Assembly (NCBI RefSeq): GCF_013372265.1
Contig: NZ_CP054051.1
Coordinates: 756,263-820,262 of the forward strand
Length of the DNA stretch: 64,000 bases
From: Aliarcobacter cibarius
Lineage (GTDB): Bacteria; Campylobacterota; Campylobacteria; Campylobacterales; Arcobacteraceae
Direction of reading: 5' to 3'
Shown here: positions 1-9,486 of the stretch, piece by piece
Layout: every line of letters starts with the position of its first letter
Numbering within the stretch: the first letter of the stretch is position 1
Notes under the pieces: generated by a model
What the model was told of the DNA's origin: nothing
Databases searched by the model: none
Seen by the model: the letters and a program-made list of their open reading frames with translations, nothing else
Position numbers and translations under genes: made by a program

Positions 1-684
1 ATTCAAGATAGATTAAATATTGAAAACAAAGAACTATTTAAAAAAAATATTGATTTAATTTTTCAAAAGTTTGAAGGTATATCAAATGAATTTCAAATAG
101 GAACTACAATAAATAGATTAAAATGGGGTTTCTTTAGTACAGTAGAATTTATAAATTTTTATATGGTAGCTCAAAATTTAAAAGAAGAGAAATACCCAAA
201 TATAAAACTTTTAGGACCTAGCGTTATAGACTTTGAATATTATTATAATGCAAGAGCTATGTTTAATCTAAAAAAACTAAAATATGATATAACTTCGGCA
301 CTTCTTTATGTTGATAGAAGGGGTGGCCCACAAAATACTCAATATGGAATATTTGATTTAAAAAATAAAATAGATATGCTTTTCTCTTTAGTAAAGCTAA
401 GTCCTAAAGTAAAAAGCGAAGATATTTATATAACTGAAGTTAATTGGCCAATTTCAAATACAGCTCCATACGCACCTACAAGTGAAAAAGAGTGTGTTAA
501 TTGTGATGACTATACAAAATATATGTTGGAATATTTTAAAATTGCATATGAATCAAAAAAAATAAAAAGAGTCTATTGGCATCAATTAATTTCTCCTGGA
601 TATGGATTGGTTGATAATAGAGATGGAAAAATTTTAAAATATCCTCAATTTTATGCTTTTAAGGAAATGATTAAGAATGATTAA
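1..684 (+). CDS. Glycoside-hydrolase-like protein, C-terminal part (5' end outside window)
   Basis: The frame is open from base 1 to the stop at 682-684, so about 227 C-terminal residues are present and the true start lies upstream. The methionine at 163 is internal. The sequence looks like the second half of a TIM-barrel glycosidase: a strand-like segment ending in TEVNWP carries a Glu where clan GH-A enzymes have their nucleophile, and YWHQLISPGYGLVD looks like the last barrel strand. The family assignment is inference from motif style only. The gene overlaps waaF by 8 bp, so it belongs to the surface-polysaccharide transcription unit and may act on, or be derived from an enzyme acting on, cell-surface sugars. 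Confidence 0.6.
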   Translation: MQDRLNIENKELFKKNIDLIFQKFEGISNEFQIGTTINRLKWGFFSTVEFINFYMVAQNLKEEKYPNIKLLGPSVIDFEYYYNARAMFNLKKLKYDITSALLYVDRRGGPQNTQYGIFDLKNKIDMLFSLVKLSPKVKSEDIYITEVNWPISNTAPYAPTSEKECVNCDDYTKYMLEYFKIAYESKKIKRVYWHQLISPGYGLVDNRDGKILKYPQFYAFKEMIKND

Positions 685-1624
685 GAAAATATTTATTGAA
701 ATCCCTTCATGGCTTGGAGATGCAATAATGGCAACTCCAGCTATACAAAATATAATAAAAACATATCCAGAAGCAAAAATTACTCTTTTAGGCTCTTTTG
801 TTTCAACGCAAGCTTTTCAAGGTTATCCAAATATTGAAAAAATTATAGTGGATAATACTAAAAAAAGTGGTAATAGATATAAAAATTTAATTTCTTTGGC
901 AAAATCGATTGGAAAAGTTGATTTGGCAATATCATTTAGAAGAAGTTTCTCTTCAAAATTTATGATGTTCTTTATAAAAGCAAAAAATAAATTTAACTAT
1001 AAAAGACTTACAAAAGAAGAGATACATTTATGTATAAGATACAATGATTTCATAAATAAAGTTTTAAAACTTAAAAATGAAGTAGGGGATCTGAAATTAT
1101 ATTTTAAACCATTTTTGTATTCAAAACCAACTTTAGGAATAAATCCTGGAGCTACATATGGAAGTGCAAAAAGATGGTATCCAGAAGAGTTTGCAAAGGT
1201 TGCAATAACTTTAGCCTCAAAGTATGACATTGTAATTTTTGGAGGACCTTCAGAAACTGATATAGCAAAAGATATAGAAAATGAATTAATAAAAAACAAT
1301 ATTTTAAACTATAAAAATTTGGCTGGTCTTACAACTATTCCTGAACTTATAGAAAAAATTGCAGGTTTAAGTTTATTTATTACAAATGATAGTGGTCCTA
1401 TGCATGTTGCAGCTGCTTATAAAGTAAAAACTGTAGCAATTTTTGGACCAACAAAGTTTACAGAGACAAATCAATGGAAAAATGATAAAAATGGTTTGAT
1501 TGTAACAAAAAATTTAGATTGTGCACCTTGTATGAAAAGAGAGTGTCCGCTTAAGCATCACAATTGTATGAAGTTAGTTACAGCTAATGATGTGATGAGT
1601 TCAATTTCAAAACTAGAAGAATAG
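677..1624 (+). CDS. waaF: ADP-heptose--LPS heptosyltransferase II (GT9 family)
   Basis: This enzyme adds the second heptose to the lipopolysaccharide inner core at the cytoplasmic face of the inner membrane, using ADP-L-glycero-D-manno-heptose. The 315-residue protein starts with the family signature IPSWLGDAIMATPA and has the C-terminal donor-site motifs GINPGATYGSAKRW and TNDSGPMHVAAA, followed by the usual cysteine-containing tail (CAPC, CPLKHHNC). The length fits WaaF. It starts inside the last codons of the upstream gene (8 bp overlap). The genes making its donor sugar lie at 3608-7118 on the opposite strand. Confidence 0.93.
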   Translation: MIKKIFIEIPSWLGDAIMATPAIQNIIKTYPEAKITLLGSFVSTQAFQGYPNIEKIIVDNTKKSGNRYKNLISLAKSIGKVDLAISFRRSFSSKFMMFFIKAKNKFNYKRLTKEEIHLCIRYNDFINKVLKLKNEVGDLKLYFKPFLYSKPTLGINPGATYGSAKRWYPEEFAKVAITLASKYDIVIFGGPSETDIAKDIENELIKNNILNYKNLAGLTTIPELIEKIAGLSLFITNDSGPMHVAAAYKVKTVAIFGPTKFTETNQWKNDKNGLIVTKNLDCAPCMKRECPLKHHNCMKLVTANDVMSSISKLEE

Positions 1625-1634
1625 ATCTTCTAGT
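1612..1634. terminator. Probable bidirectional terminator between convergent waaF and sulfatase-fold gene
   Basis: A perfect 9-bp inverted repeat (ACTAGAAGA ... TCTTCTAGT) with a 5-nt loop covers the waaF stop codon and abuts the stop of the minus-strand gene at 1635. A T-rich stretch follows on the plus strand. The stem is modest, so termination is inferred. Confidence 0.5.
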
Positions 1635-3533
1635 CTACTTAAAAGTTTTATTTTTATACATATCATCTAAAACATAAATCAAAGCCAAAGCTTCTTTTTC
1701 TAAGATAGGATTTTCTTCTATTTCTATTAGTTTTTTCTCTTTGTATAAATAAGTTTTTATTGGCATATTTGGTACTAAAATGGCTACTTTATCTTCTTTC
1801 CTATAAGCATAAATTTCATCAAATAACATTAGGTTTATATCTTTCTTATTGTCTTTAAATATTGAATTTCCAAGAATAGGATAAGATAAATCAATACCTA
1901 TTAAATCTAATGCAGTAGCTAAAACATCAGGTTGAGAAGTTAATCTACTAAATATTTGAGGTGGAATGTTATCACTTATTATTACAGCTGGAATTTGAAA
2001 CATATCAATTGGAACTATTTGATCTCCATATACTCTTACATTATGGTCAGAAATAACTACAAAAACAGTATTTTTAAAATAAGCCTCTTTTTTAGCAAGT
2101 TCAAAGAATTTTCCTATTGCAAAATCAGCATATTTTATAGCATTTTCAACACTAGCTTTAGGAAAATTTTTTTCAAACTCAATTTTTCCTTCAGGAAGTT
2201 CAAATGGCATATGATTTGAAGAACTAAACATTACACTTACAAAATTTTCTTTATTTGCATAGTGAGATCTAAATTTCTCATTTGCTTTTATAACTAAATC
2301 TTCATCACTAACTCCCCAAGTACTAGTAAAAATTGGGTTTTCATAATCTTTTTGTTCTATTACTTCATCAAAACCATTTCCTAAGTACCAACTTTTCATA
2401 TTGTCAAATCTAGCTTCTCCACCATATATGAAACTTGATTTATAGCCATAAGGTTTTAGTAAACTAGCTATTGTAAAATAGTCTTGTTGTGATTTATTTC
2501 TTTTAATTACTTCAACACCATGAATAGGTAATGTTCCACTAGTAAGTGCAGCTAATCCTCTTACACTTCTTGTACCATTTGAATATAGATTAGTAAAAGA
2601 TATATAATCTTTAGCCAATTTATCTAAATTTGGAGTAAGAGTATTATTTCCTATAAAACCTGTGAATTGTGCACCCATACTTTCTTGTATAAATATTACA
2701 AGATTTTTTTGTTTTTTTGAATCTAGTTTGGATTTAACTTCTCTATAAAAAGGTCTTTTTTCATCTTTGTATTCAACTCCAATAGCTGATGAAACAAGTT
2801 TATATGCTTCTTTAATATCAATTTTTCCATATTTTGCAATATTGTTTTCAGTTTTTTTATTTGAATAATAAGCATAGCCAAGAGAGTGTAAAGAGTTTTT
2901 TGTTATTTCGTTTATAACTCGATTTGTACTATAAAGAGCATCAGATATATTTACTGGTCTATGCCCAAGTGATGAACGAATTCCTATAAATAAAACTAGT
3001 AAAATTGGTAAAAGCATTAAAATTCTTGATAGATAACTTTGTTGAAAAACATTTTCAAAATTTATAAATTTAGATTTTATATATAAAGTTACTACTAAAG
3101 AGATTATTAGAAATGCTCCAATAAATTGGAATTTATAATCTTTAAAAAGTAAAGAGCTTACTTCTTGGGGATATTCCAAATACTCTATAAACAAATAGTT
3201 TGGTCTTAAATCATACTGCGCAAAAAAAGGAAAAGAGGCACACTCTATGAAAACAGCCAAAATTAAAAAAGATAAAATATAAATATTTAATAATTTTGAA
3301 ATAAATTTAGAAAATATCTTAGGTGATAAGCATAAAGCTAATGTAGGGATGGCTAACATAATTGATATAATAATAGTATCCATTCTTAAACCATAAATGA
3401 ATGTTAACATCGATTCAGAAAATGATATATCGTTAAATCTTTCCATATGTAATAAGTAGAAAAATAATCTACCAACAAAAAAAACTGCAACAAAAACAAA
3501 ATAAACTTTTATAAGTTCTTTAATAAGTTTCAT
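1635..3533 (-). CDS. LtaS/EptA-like membrane protein with C-terminal sulfatase-fold domain
   Basis: The 632-residue protein has about five N-terminal membrane helices (within residues 1-190) and an extracytoplasmic alkaline-phosphatase/sulfatase-fold domain from about residue 275. Metal-site motifs are visible: FIQES near the domain start, NGTRSVRG where the nucleophilic Thr is expected, and VVISDHNVR with the late Asp-His pair. Family members transfer phosphoglycerol or phosphoethanolamine from phospholipid to surface polymers. In a Gram-negative this suggests a phosphoethanolamine or phosphoglycerol transferase acting on LPS or periplasmic glycan, but the substrate cannot be read from sequence. 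It lies between waaF and the heptose genes and has its own promoter region before 3608. Confidence 0.75.
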   Translation of the reverse strand: MKLIKELIKVYFVFVAVFFVGRLFFYLLHMERFNDISFSESMLTFIYGLRMDTIIISIMLAIPTLALCLSPKIFSKFISKLLNIYILSFLILAVFIECASFPFFAQYDLRPNYLFIEYLEYPQEVSSLLFKDYKFQFIGAFLIISLVVTLYIKSKFINFENVFQQSYLSRILMLLPILLVLFIGIRSSLGHRPVNISDALYSTNRVINEITKNSLHSLGYAYYSNKKTENNIAKYGKIDIKEAYKLVSSAIGVEYKDEKRPFYREVKSKLDSKKQKNLVIFIQESMGAQFTGFIGNNTLTPNLDKLAKDYISFTNLYSNGTRSVRGLAALTSGTLPIHGVEVIKRNKSQQDYFTIASLLKPYGYKSSFIYGGEARFDNMKSWYLGNGFDEVIEQKDYENPIFTSTWGVSDEDLVIKANEKFRSHYANKENFVSVMFSSSNHMPFELPEGKIEFEKNFPKASVENAIKYADFAIGKFFELAKKEAYFKNTVFVVISDHNVRVYGDQIVPIDMFQIPAVIISDNIPPQIFSRLTSQPDVLATALDLIGIDLSYPILGNSIFKDNKKDINLMLFDEIYAYRKEDKVAILVPNMPIKTYLYKEKKLIEIEENPILEKEALALIYVLDDMYKNKTFK

Positions 3534-3607
3534 AAAACCTCTTATTTAAAATGATAAGTATCAAATAAGATTATATTATTTGATACTTTGAAGAAATGAA
3601 TTTTAAT

Positions 3608-4177
3608 TTAGTTACTTAATTCATTATCAATAATTTGACAAATAGTATGAGCAAAAAGAATATGCATCTCTTGAATTCTTGGTGTATCATTTGAAGGAAC
3701 AACTAAGTTTATATCACAAAGTTCATTCATAGCTCCACCATCTCTTCCTGTTAATCCCAAAGTTTTACATCCAATTTCTTTCGCAACTTTTAAAGCATTT
3801 ATTACATTCTTAGAGTTTCCAGAAGTAGAAATTCCTATTAATAAATCACCTTTATTTGCTAATGCTTCAACTTGTCTATCAAAAACTCTATCATATCCAT
3901 AATCATTTCCAATAGCTGTTAATGCACTTGTATCTGTTGTAAGAGCAATTCCAGGAAGACCTCTTCTTTCAGTTTTATATCTTCCAGTTAATTCTGCTGC
4001 AATATGCTGTGCATCGGCAGCACTTCCACCATTTCCACAAAGTAAAATTTTATTTCCAGCTCTTAAAGTTTCAACTGCAAGTTTTGAAGCTTCTAAAAGA
4101 GGTTCTTGCATAGTTTCTATTACAGTTGCTATTGTTTCTTGATGAGCTAAAAATTCTTTAATTATTGCATTTTTCAT
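3608..4177 (-). CDS. gmhA: Phosphoheptose isomerase
   Basis: GmhA converts sedoheptulose 7-phosphate to D-glycero-D-manno-heptose 7-phosphate, the first step of ADP-heptose synthesis. The 189-residue SIS-domain protein has the [16 protein letters not shown] phosphosugar loop, [11 protein letters not shown], and the metal/active-site region [12 protein letters not shown]. The start lies 20 bp inside the end of hldE, indicating translational coupling in the minus-strand operon gmhB-hldD-hldE-gmhA. Confidence 0.96.
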   Translation of the reverse strand: MKNAIIKEFLAHQETIATVIETMQEPLLEASKLAVETLRAGNKILLCGNGGSAADAQHIAAELTGRYKTERRGLPGIALTTDTSALTAIGNDYGYDRVFDRQVEALANKGDLLIGISTSGNSKNVINALKVAKEIGCKTLGLTGRDGGAMNELCDINLVVPSNDTPRIQEMHILFAHTICQIIDNELSN

Positions 4178-5591
4178 TTTCTTGAATCCTTTTTATTGTA
4201 TTTGTTGTACTTTTACCATCTACAAATTGAACAAGTTTTAATTCATCTGCTATATCTTGCCCAACAACTTCTTTTCCTTCATAATCTCCACCTTTTACTA
4301 AAACATGAGGTTTGATTAGTTTTATTAATTCATATGGAGTTTCTTCTTCAAAAATAACTACATAATCAACACTTTCAAGTGAAGCTAAAATATATGCTCT
4401 ATCATCTTGCGTATTTATTGGTCTTGAAGGCCCTTTCAACTTTCTTACACTACTATCTGCATTTAGTCCTAAAATTAAAACATCTCCATAACTTTTTGCA
4501 ACTTCTAAATATTTAACATGCCCAACATGTAGTATGTCAAAACAACCATTTGTAAATACTATTTTTTTACCTTGAATATGAAGTTTTGAAGCTAAAGCTT
4601 TAATTTCTTCAAAAGTTTTTATGTGTGAAGTAGAGTTTGACTTATGTAAACTGTATTCATATTCATAAATTTCATCAAGTGTTGCAGTTGCACTTCCAAT
4701 TTTTCCTACAACAACTCCTGCTGCTAAGTTTGCAAAATATATAGCATCTTTTATATCTAAATCATTTCCTAAAGCAAATGCAATTGAAGCAATTACTGTA
4801 TCTCCAGCACCAGTTACATCATAAACTTCTCTTGCAACTGTTGGTTTAATAATTAGTTCATCATCAAAAATTGCAATACCTTGTTCACTCAAAGTTATTA
4901 GAGAAACTTCTAAGTTACATTGCATTTTTAAACTTTTTAAAGCTTCAATTAAAGAACTTTCATCTTTTATATCAATATTTGTAGCTTCCATAGCCTCTTT
5001 TTTGTTTGGAGTTAGAGTATATGAACCTTTATATTTACTATAATCTTTTCCTTTTGGGTCAACTAAAACTTTTACATTGTTTTTATTTGCAATTTTTATA
5101 ATATCTTTTGTTAAATTTGTAGTTAAAACACCTTTTCCGTAATCAGATAAAATTATTGAACTATATTTATTTATATTTTTTTCTAAAGTTTGAATAATTT
5201 GTTTATAGCTATTTTCATTTATGTCATCGATACTTTCCATGTCATATCTTAGAACTTGTTGTTGAGATGCTATAAGACGGCTTTTTTTAGAAGTTTTTCT
5301 GTCGTTTTCAACTATTAAATTTGAAGTTGAAACATTTATATTTTTTAATAAACTTTTTAATTCATTTGCAACATTGTCATTTCCAATTACACTTATTACA
5401 TCAACATTACTTCCAAGTGCAACTAAATTATTTATTACATTCCCAGCTCCACCTAAAACAGAGCTTTCTTTTTTTACATTTACAACTTGGACAGGAGCTT
5501 CAGGTGAGATTCTATCGCAACTTCCCCATAAATAGTGATCTATCATAAGATCGCCAATAACAAGAATATTTGTTTCTTTATTTAATTTCAT
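4158..5591 (-). CDS. hldE: Bifunctional heptose-7-phosphate kinase / heptose-1-phosphate adenylyltransferase
   Basis: The 477-residue protein fuses two activities. An N-terminal ribokinase-like domain (about residues 1-315, with GDLMIDHY and the GAGDT catalytic loop) makes heptose 1,7-bisphosphate. A C-terminal nucleotidyltransferase domain (about 340-477, with [12 protein letters not shown] containing the HxGH motif) adds AMP to heptose 1-phosphate after GmhB has acted. The fused form is the common Gram-negative arrangement. It overlaps hldD by 4 bp and gmhA by 20 bp, so all four pathway genes are probably co-translated. Confidence 0.96.
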   Translation of the reverse strand: MKLNKETNILVIGDLMIDHYLWGSCDRISPEAPVQVVNVKKESSVLGGAGNVINNLVALGSNVDVISVIGNDNVANELKSLLKNINVSTSNLIVENDRKTSKKSRLIASQQQVLRYDMESIDDINENSYKQIIQTLEKNINKYSSIILSDYGKGVLTTNLTKDIIKIANKNNVKVLVDPKGKDYSKYKGSYTLTPNKKEAMEATNIDIKDESSLIEALKSLKMQCNLEVSLITLSEQGIAIFDDELIIKPTVAREVYDVTGAGDTVIASIAFALGNDLDIKDAIYFANLAAGVVVGKIGSATATLDEIYEYEYSLHKSNSTSHIKTFEEIKALASKLHIQGKKIVFTNGCFDILHVGHVKYLEVAKSYGDVLILGLNADSSVRKLKGPSRPINTQDDRAYILASLESVDYVVIFEEETPYELIKLIKPHVLVKGGDYEGKEVVGQDIADELKLVQFVDGKSTTNTIKRIQENEKCNN

Positions 5592-6595
5592 TTTACCTCT
5601 TCAGTAAATAATCTTTTAATTTCTGGGATATAAGCTTTTATCCCATCTTCTAAACTAAATTGAGGTTCATAATCTAAGAATTTTTTAGTTGTTAAAATAT
5701 TTGCTTCAGTGAAAAATTGGTAAGAGCCAATATAAGGATTTGGTATATAATCTTTACCATTGTTTATTTCAAGCTCTTTTTGCAATATACTTACAATATC
5801 TTCAAAACTTCTAGCACATCCTGTTCCTACATTATATACACCTGATTTTTTAGGTTTGCAAGCTTTGATATTTGCTTGAATGATATCTTCAATATATATG
5901 AAATCTCTTAATATCTTATCACTTCCTTCAAAAAGTTTTGGAGTAAGTCCTTTTAAAATTTGATGACCAAATTGAACTACCATTGATGCTGTTTTATTTT
6001 TAAAATATTCTTTTGGACCATAAACATTAAAATATTTTAATCCAACTATAGAAATTGGTAAATCTTTTTTTAAATATTCGTAAGTAATATTATCCATCAT
6101 AACTTTTGAAAAACCATAAACATTATTTGGTTTTTCAAAACCAACTTCAAACCTATCACTATCTCCATATGTTGCAGCACTTGAAGCGTAAATCATATTT
6201 GCTCTATGTTTAATCGCAATTTTTAATAAATCTTCATAAGCATTAACATTTGTTTTAATCATAATGTCTTGTTCTATTGCAGTTGTATCAGAAATTGCTG
6301 CTTGATGAAAAATATAGTCAAATCTATAATTATTTTCTAAAGATTTTAACAATTTCTTATCATTTATATCTCCGCTAATAACAACTCCATTAAATCCTAT
6401 TAAGTTTTTGAAATGACCAAAACTTTTTAAGTTTCCATTTGAAAAAGTTTCACCACTTCTAAAACAATCTAAAACCACCACTTTTGATTCAGGGTAATTT
6501 TTTTGAAAATAAAAAGCCAAATTTGAACCTATAAATCCAGCACCACCAGTTATTAAAATCGTTTTTTTATTAAAATTTATATTGCTATATTTCAT
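5588..6595 (-). CDS. hldD: ADP-L-glycero-D-manno-heptose 6-epimerase
   Basis: HldD is the last pathway step, inverting C6 of ADP-D-glycero-D-manno-heptose to give the donor used by WaaC/WaaF. The 335-residue short-chain dehydrogenase-type protein has the nucleotide-binding ITGGAGFIGSNLA at its N terminus, the catalytic SSAATYG and YGFSK (YxxxK) motifs, and LKYFNVYGPKE, characteristic of extended SDR sugar epimerases. It overlaps gmhB by 11 bp and hldE by 4 bp. Confidence 0.95.
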   Translation of the reverse strand: MKYSNINFNKKTILITGGAGFIGSNLAFYFQKNYPESKVVVLDCFRSGETFSNGNLKSFGHFKNLIGFNGVVISGDINDKKLLKSLENNYRFDYIFHQAAISDTTAIEQDIMIKTNVNAYEDLLKIAIKHRANMIYASSAATYGDSDRFEVGFEKPNNVYGFSKVMMDNITYEYLKKDLPISIVGLKYFNVYGPKEYFKNKTASMVVQFGHQILKGLTPKLFEGSDKILRDFIYIEDIIQANIKACKPKKSGVYNVGTGCARSFEDIVSILQKELEINNGKDYIPNPYIGSYQFFTEANILTTKKFLDYEPQFSLEDGIKAYIPEIKRLFTEEVK

Positions 6596-7118
6596 ATTTT
6601 CCTACTTTTATTAAATATTTTAAACTATCTTTTAAGTTTTTTGCCGTAAAAAACTCATCACTTTCCTGTTCTTCATTACTTATTAAAATTTTATTCTTTA
6701 TTTTACCATTTTTTGCACATTCTATGTCACTTGGTTTATCACCAATAAGCCAAGAATTTTCTAAATCTATTGAAAAATCGTTTAAAGATTGTAAAATCAT
6801 TCCTTCTTTTGGCTTTCTGCAAAAGCAATTTTCATCTGGACTATGAGGACAAAAATAAACTTTTAAAATATCAATACCTTGTTTCTTAAACTCATTTAGC
6901 ATGTAGCTTGTTAAAGTATTGAATTCTTCTTTTGTGTAATATCCTCTTCCGATACCAGATTGATTTGTAACAATAACTATTTCATAACCCAGATTTAAAA
7001 ATGTTTTACAAGCTTCAAAAACACCATTCACAAATCTAAAATTATCGCTTTTATAAACATAACCAAAATCTTCATTTATAACTCCATCTCTATCAAGATA
7101 GATTATCTTCTTTTGCAT
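6585..7118 (-). CDS. gmhB: D-glycero-beta-D-manno-heptose 1,7-bisphosphate 7-phosphatase
   Basis: GmhB removes the 7-phosphate between the two HldE reactions. The 177-residue HAD-superfamily protein has the nucleophile motif DRDGVIN near the N terminus, VTNQSGIGRG (motif II), GDKPSDIECA (motif IV) and the zinc-binding loop CPHSPDENCFC typical of GmhB. It is the first gene of the minus-strand heptose operon. A divergent glycosyltransferase begins 91 bp away. Confidence 0.93.
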   Translation of the reverse strand: MQKKIIYLDRDGVINEDFGYVYKSDNFRFVNGVFEACKTFLNLGYEIVIVTNQSGIGRGYYTKEEFNTLTSYMLNEFKKQGIDILKVYFCPHSPDENCFCRKPKEGMILQSLNDFSIDLENSWLIGDKPSDIECAKNGKIKNKILISNEEQESDEFFTAKNLKDSLKYLIKVGKYEI

Positions 7119-7209
7119 TCTAAAAATCCTTTATTTGTTCAGTTATATATTAACATAAAGCTCTTTTAACTATAATAATGTTCTTGAAAAAATGAAATAA
7201 AGAGATTAT

Positions 7210-8082
7210 ATGAAGCAAAAAACGATATATTTTAAAACAGAAAATAGTTTAATAAATAGTATAAAAAAAAGTGAAGATATAAAAATTTTAAAGAAACCAA
7301 CCGGTTTATTTAAGCTTTTTTCTAAAAAAAATTATGCTGACATATATTTTCATACTGGAAATTTAGATGAAGATTCTATAGAAGAAATTAAAAATTCAAA
7401 AATTACTATAGCAAATTCTTTTTCATTTATGAATTTAATTTTAAAAAAAACAAATATTGACCATAAAAAAGTTAAAGTTATTTATCCTAGTGTAAATATG
7501 GTTTATAAGGAACCTAAATTACTAAAAAAAGATTTTCTCGAAAGATTTTCTCTTCCTATAAATACGAAATTGATATTTTTTACAGCAAATAATTTTAAAA
7601 ATAGTGGAATAAAAGAGTTTCTAGATATTGTTTCAAATTTGAGTTTTATGGATTTTAGTGTAATCATTGCTGGAAGTAAACAGCAATTAGCAGCTTTAGA
7701 TTTTACTTTGACTAAATATCAAAAGTTAGAAAATAAAATTATAAAAATAGATGTAGCAAAACATAATGTTGATGAATTATATTTAATAAGTGATATATTT
7801 TTACTTCCTACACATAATAAAAACATTGCTTCATCTGTTATTAAAGCGATGTTTTGTGAATGTGTTGTTTTCACAACAATGAATAATGATGCAAAAGAGA
7901 TAATAGATGTATATGCAACAATGGAACAACCTAGTGATCCTAGCACTCCGTTTAAAATAGATGCTATATTATTTGATGAAAAAGAGATGAATAGTATAAA
8001 AAAACAAAATAGAGAAATAGCAATTGAAATGAGCTTAGATAAAAATATTGAAAAATTTAATGATATTTTGTTAAATATTTAA
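7210..8082 (+). CDS. Glycosyltransferase-like protein (GT4/GT-B type), short
   Basis: The 290-residue protein resembles group 1 glycosyltransferases, mainly the C-terminal nucleotide-sugar half: a linker VKVIYPSVNMVYKE, then FFTANNFKNSGIKEF where GT4 enzymes read as KG, the strand FSVIIAGS, and a late region LYLISDIFLLPTHNKNIASSVIKAMF corresponding to the donor-binding helix. The usual acidic E-x7-E signature is not clear and the protein is about 80 residues shorter than typical GT4 enzymes. It may therefore be a diverged or specialised LPS-core transferase. It is divergent from gmhB, and a TATAAT at 7171-7176 could be its -10. Confidence 0.6.
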   Translation: MKQKTIYFKTENSLINSIKKSEDIKILKKPTGLFKLFSKKNYADIYFHTGNLDEDSIEEIKNSKITIANSFSFMNLILKKTNIDHKKVKVIYPSVNMVYKEPKLLKKDFLERFSLPINTKLIFFTANNFKNSGIKEFLDIVSNLSFMDFSVIIAGSKQQLAALDFTLTKYQKLENKIIKIDVAKHNVDELYLISDIFLLPTHNKNIASSVIKAMFCECVVFTTMNNDAKEIIDVYATMEQPSDPSTPFKIDAILFDEKEMNSIKKQNREIAIEMSLDKNIEKFNDILLNI

Positions 8083-8145
8083 ATATAACTTAAGATATTT
8101 TAGATACAATACCCGAATATTTTTCACTATAAAAAAGGAAGACAA

Positions 8146-8334
8146 ATGTCAAGAAAATGTGCAATTTCTGGAAAAGGACCAATGGTTGGAAACAACGTAA
8201 GTCACGCTAAAAACAGAACAAGAAGAAGATTTTTACCAAATATTAGAACGGTAAGAGTTACACTAGAAGATGGAACAACAACTAAATTAAGAATTTCTGC
8301 AAAAGAGTTAAGAACTCTTAAAAAACACTCATAA
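8146..8334 (+). CDS. rpmB: 50S ribosomal protein L28
   Basis: The 62-residue basic protein has the L28 features: N-terminal [12 protein letters not shown], the [18 protein letters not shown] segment and a Lys/Arg-rich tail. It is a structural component of the large ribosomal subunit. A good ribosome-binding site (AAGGAAG) lies 5-6 nt before the ATG. The following channel gene starts 21 bp downstream, after a small hairpin. Confidence 0.97.
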   Translation: MSRKCAISGKGPMVGNNVSHAKNRTRRRFLPNIRTVRVTLEDGTTTKLRISAKELRTLKKHS

Positions 8335-8336
8335 TT

Positions 8337-8353
8337 AAGCACATAAAGTGCTT
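8337..8353 (+). promoter_or_regulatory. Hairpin between rpmB and the channel gene, next to the start codon
   Basis: A perfect 6-bp inverted repeat (AAGCAC, 5-nt loop, GTGCTT) occupies almost the whole 21-bp gap, ending 2 nt before the ATG at 8356. No Shine-Dalgarno motif is visible in that gap, so the hairpin lies where one would be expected. A role in processing or in limiting downstream translation is inference. Confidence 0.4.
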
Positions 8354-8355
8354 AT

Positions 8356-9483
8356 ATGAGCTTCTTTACGGGCTTTAAAAAAACTTTCGGCTGGGAGATT
8401 AGAACAGCCAAACCTCAATATGATTTAGACCCATTAATTTATTCAAAATTAAAACCTTTACGATTACCTTTAATTCTTTTACAACTACTAATGATGATTG
8501 GAACATTAGGATATGTATATCTTGAAAATTATACAATTATGCAAGGAATTTTCCAGGCTGCTTATACTTTAACCAATACAGGTTTTGGAGCATTAAACGA
8601 ATCAAATTTTAAAAATGAAACAATTATTTTTACTGTATTTTTGATGATCGCTGGCTTCTCAGGTCTAATTTTTGCAGTGGGTATTGTAATTGACGTATTT
8701 ACTAATGGTAATTTAAGAGAACTTTTAAGGGAGAGAAGAATGCTTTTCAAAATAGCAAGGTTAAGAAAGCACTTTGTTTTGTTTTATCACAACGAATATA
8801 CAGCACAAGTTGCTAGACAATTTAGAGAAAATCATATACCATTTGTTGTTGTTGATCCTAGTGATAATATTGATGAAATTGCAAAAGAGAATGGTTATCC
8901 ATATTTTGTAAAAGAAGAACCATATAAAGAGGTTGCATTTTTAAAATCACACTTAAGTTCTGCAAAAGGTGCAATATCATTATCAAAAAATATTTCAGAT
9001 AATATTACTTTAATAGCATCTGTAAGGCTTTACGAAAAAGAACTTGAAAGAGCACCTTTTTTGATAATATCTAATGCTGAAACTTTAAATGAGAAAATAA
9101 GATTAAAAAAATTAGGTGCGGATAAAGTTGTTGCTACTCCTTCTTTGATGGCAAAAAGAGTAAGCGCTATGGCTATTAGACCTGATATGGAAAATATTTT
9201 AGATGAATTCTTATATAAAAAAGATAGTCCAATTGCCATGGAAGACATTTTTATAAAAGATGGTGCATGGATTATTGGTAAAAGTTTAAGAGATTTGGAT
9301 TTAAGAGAAACTTTAAAAATTTCAGTTATTGGGGTTACTGAGGAGAATGGTTTTTTTACTCAGTTGCCAAAAGGGGATAAAGTAATAAATAAAAACTCAA
9401 AACTTTTAATAGTTGGTTCAGAAAAAGGGCTAATTAGAGCAAAAAGAGTTCTAAATTTAATTAATCAACCAAAGGAGATATAA
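8356..9483 (+). CDS. Two-TM ion-channel-like protein with TrkA/RCK-like cytoplasmic domains
   Basis: The 375-residue inner-membrane protein has TM1 (about 37-56), a pore-loop region (about 65-80), TM2 (about 88-114), then a TrkA-N-like Rossmann domain (about 137-250) and a TrkA-C-like domain (about 280-370). This is the architecture of MthK/Kch-type potassium channels. Two features are unusual. The selectivity filter reads TNTGFG (73-78) instead of TVGYG. The glycine-rich nucleotide loop normally following the first Rossmann strand is replaced by FYHNEYTAQVA. It may be a diverged subunit, a sensor of a different ligand, or non-K+ selective. It lies 3 bp upstream of argJ. Confidence 0.75.
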   Translation: MSFFTGFKKTFGWEIRTAKPQYDLDPLIYSKLKPLRLPLILLQLLMMIGTLGYVYLENYTIMQGIFQAAYTLTNTGFGALNESNFKNETIIFTVFLMIAGFSGLIFAVGIVIDVFTNGNLRELLRERRMLFKIARLRKHFVLFYHNEYTAQVARQFRENHIPFVVVDPSDNIDEIAKENGYPYFVKEEPYKEVAFLKSHLSSAKGAISLSKNISDNITLIASVRLYEKELERAPFLIISNAETLNEKIRLKKLGADKVVATPSLMAKRVSAMAIRPDMENILDEFLYKKDSPIAMEDIFIKDGAWIIGKSLRDLDLRETLKISVIGVTEENGFFTQLPKGDKVINKNSKLLIVGSEKGLIRAKRVLNLINQPKEI

Positions 9484-9486
9484 ATA

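Noticed and set aside
163-684. A complete 173-residue gene starting at the ATG at 163
   Set aside because: The same frame is open back to base 1 with protein-like sequence and no ribosome-binding site at 163, so it is the end of a longer gene.
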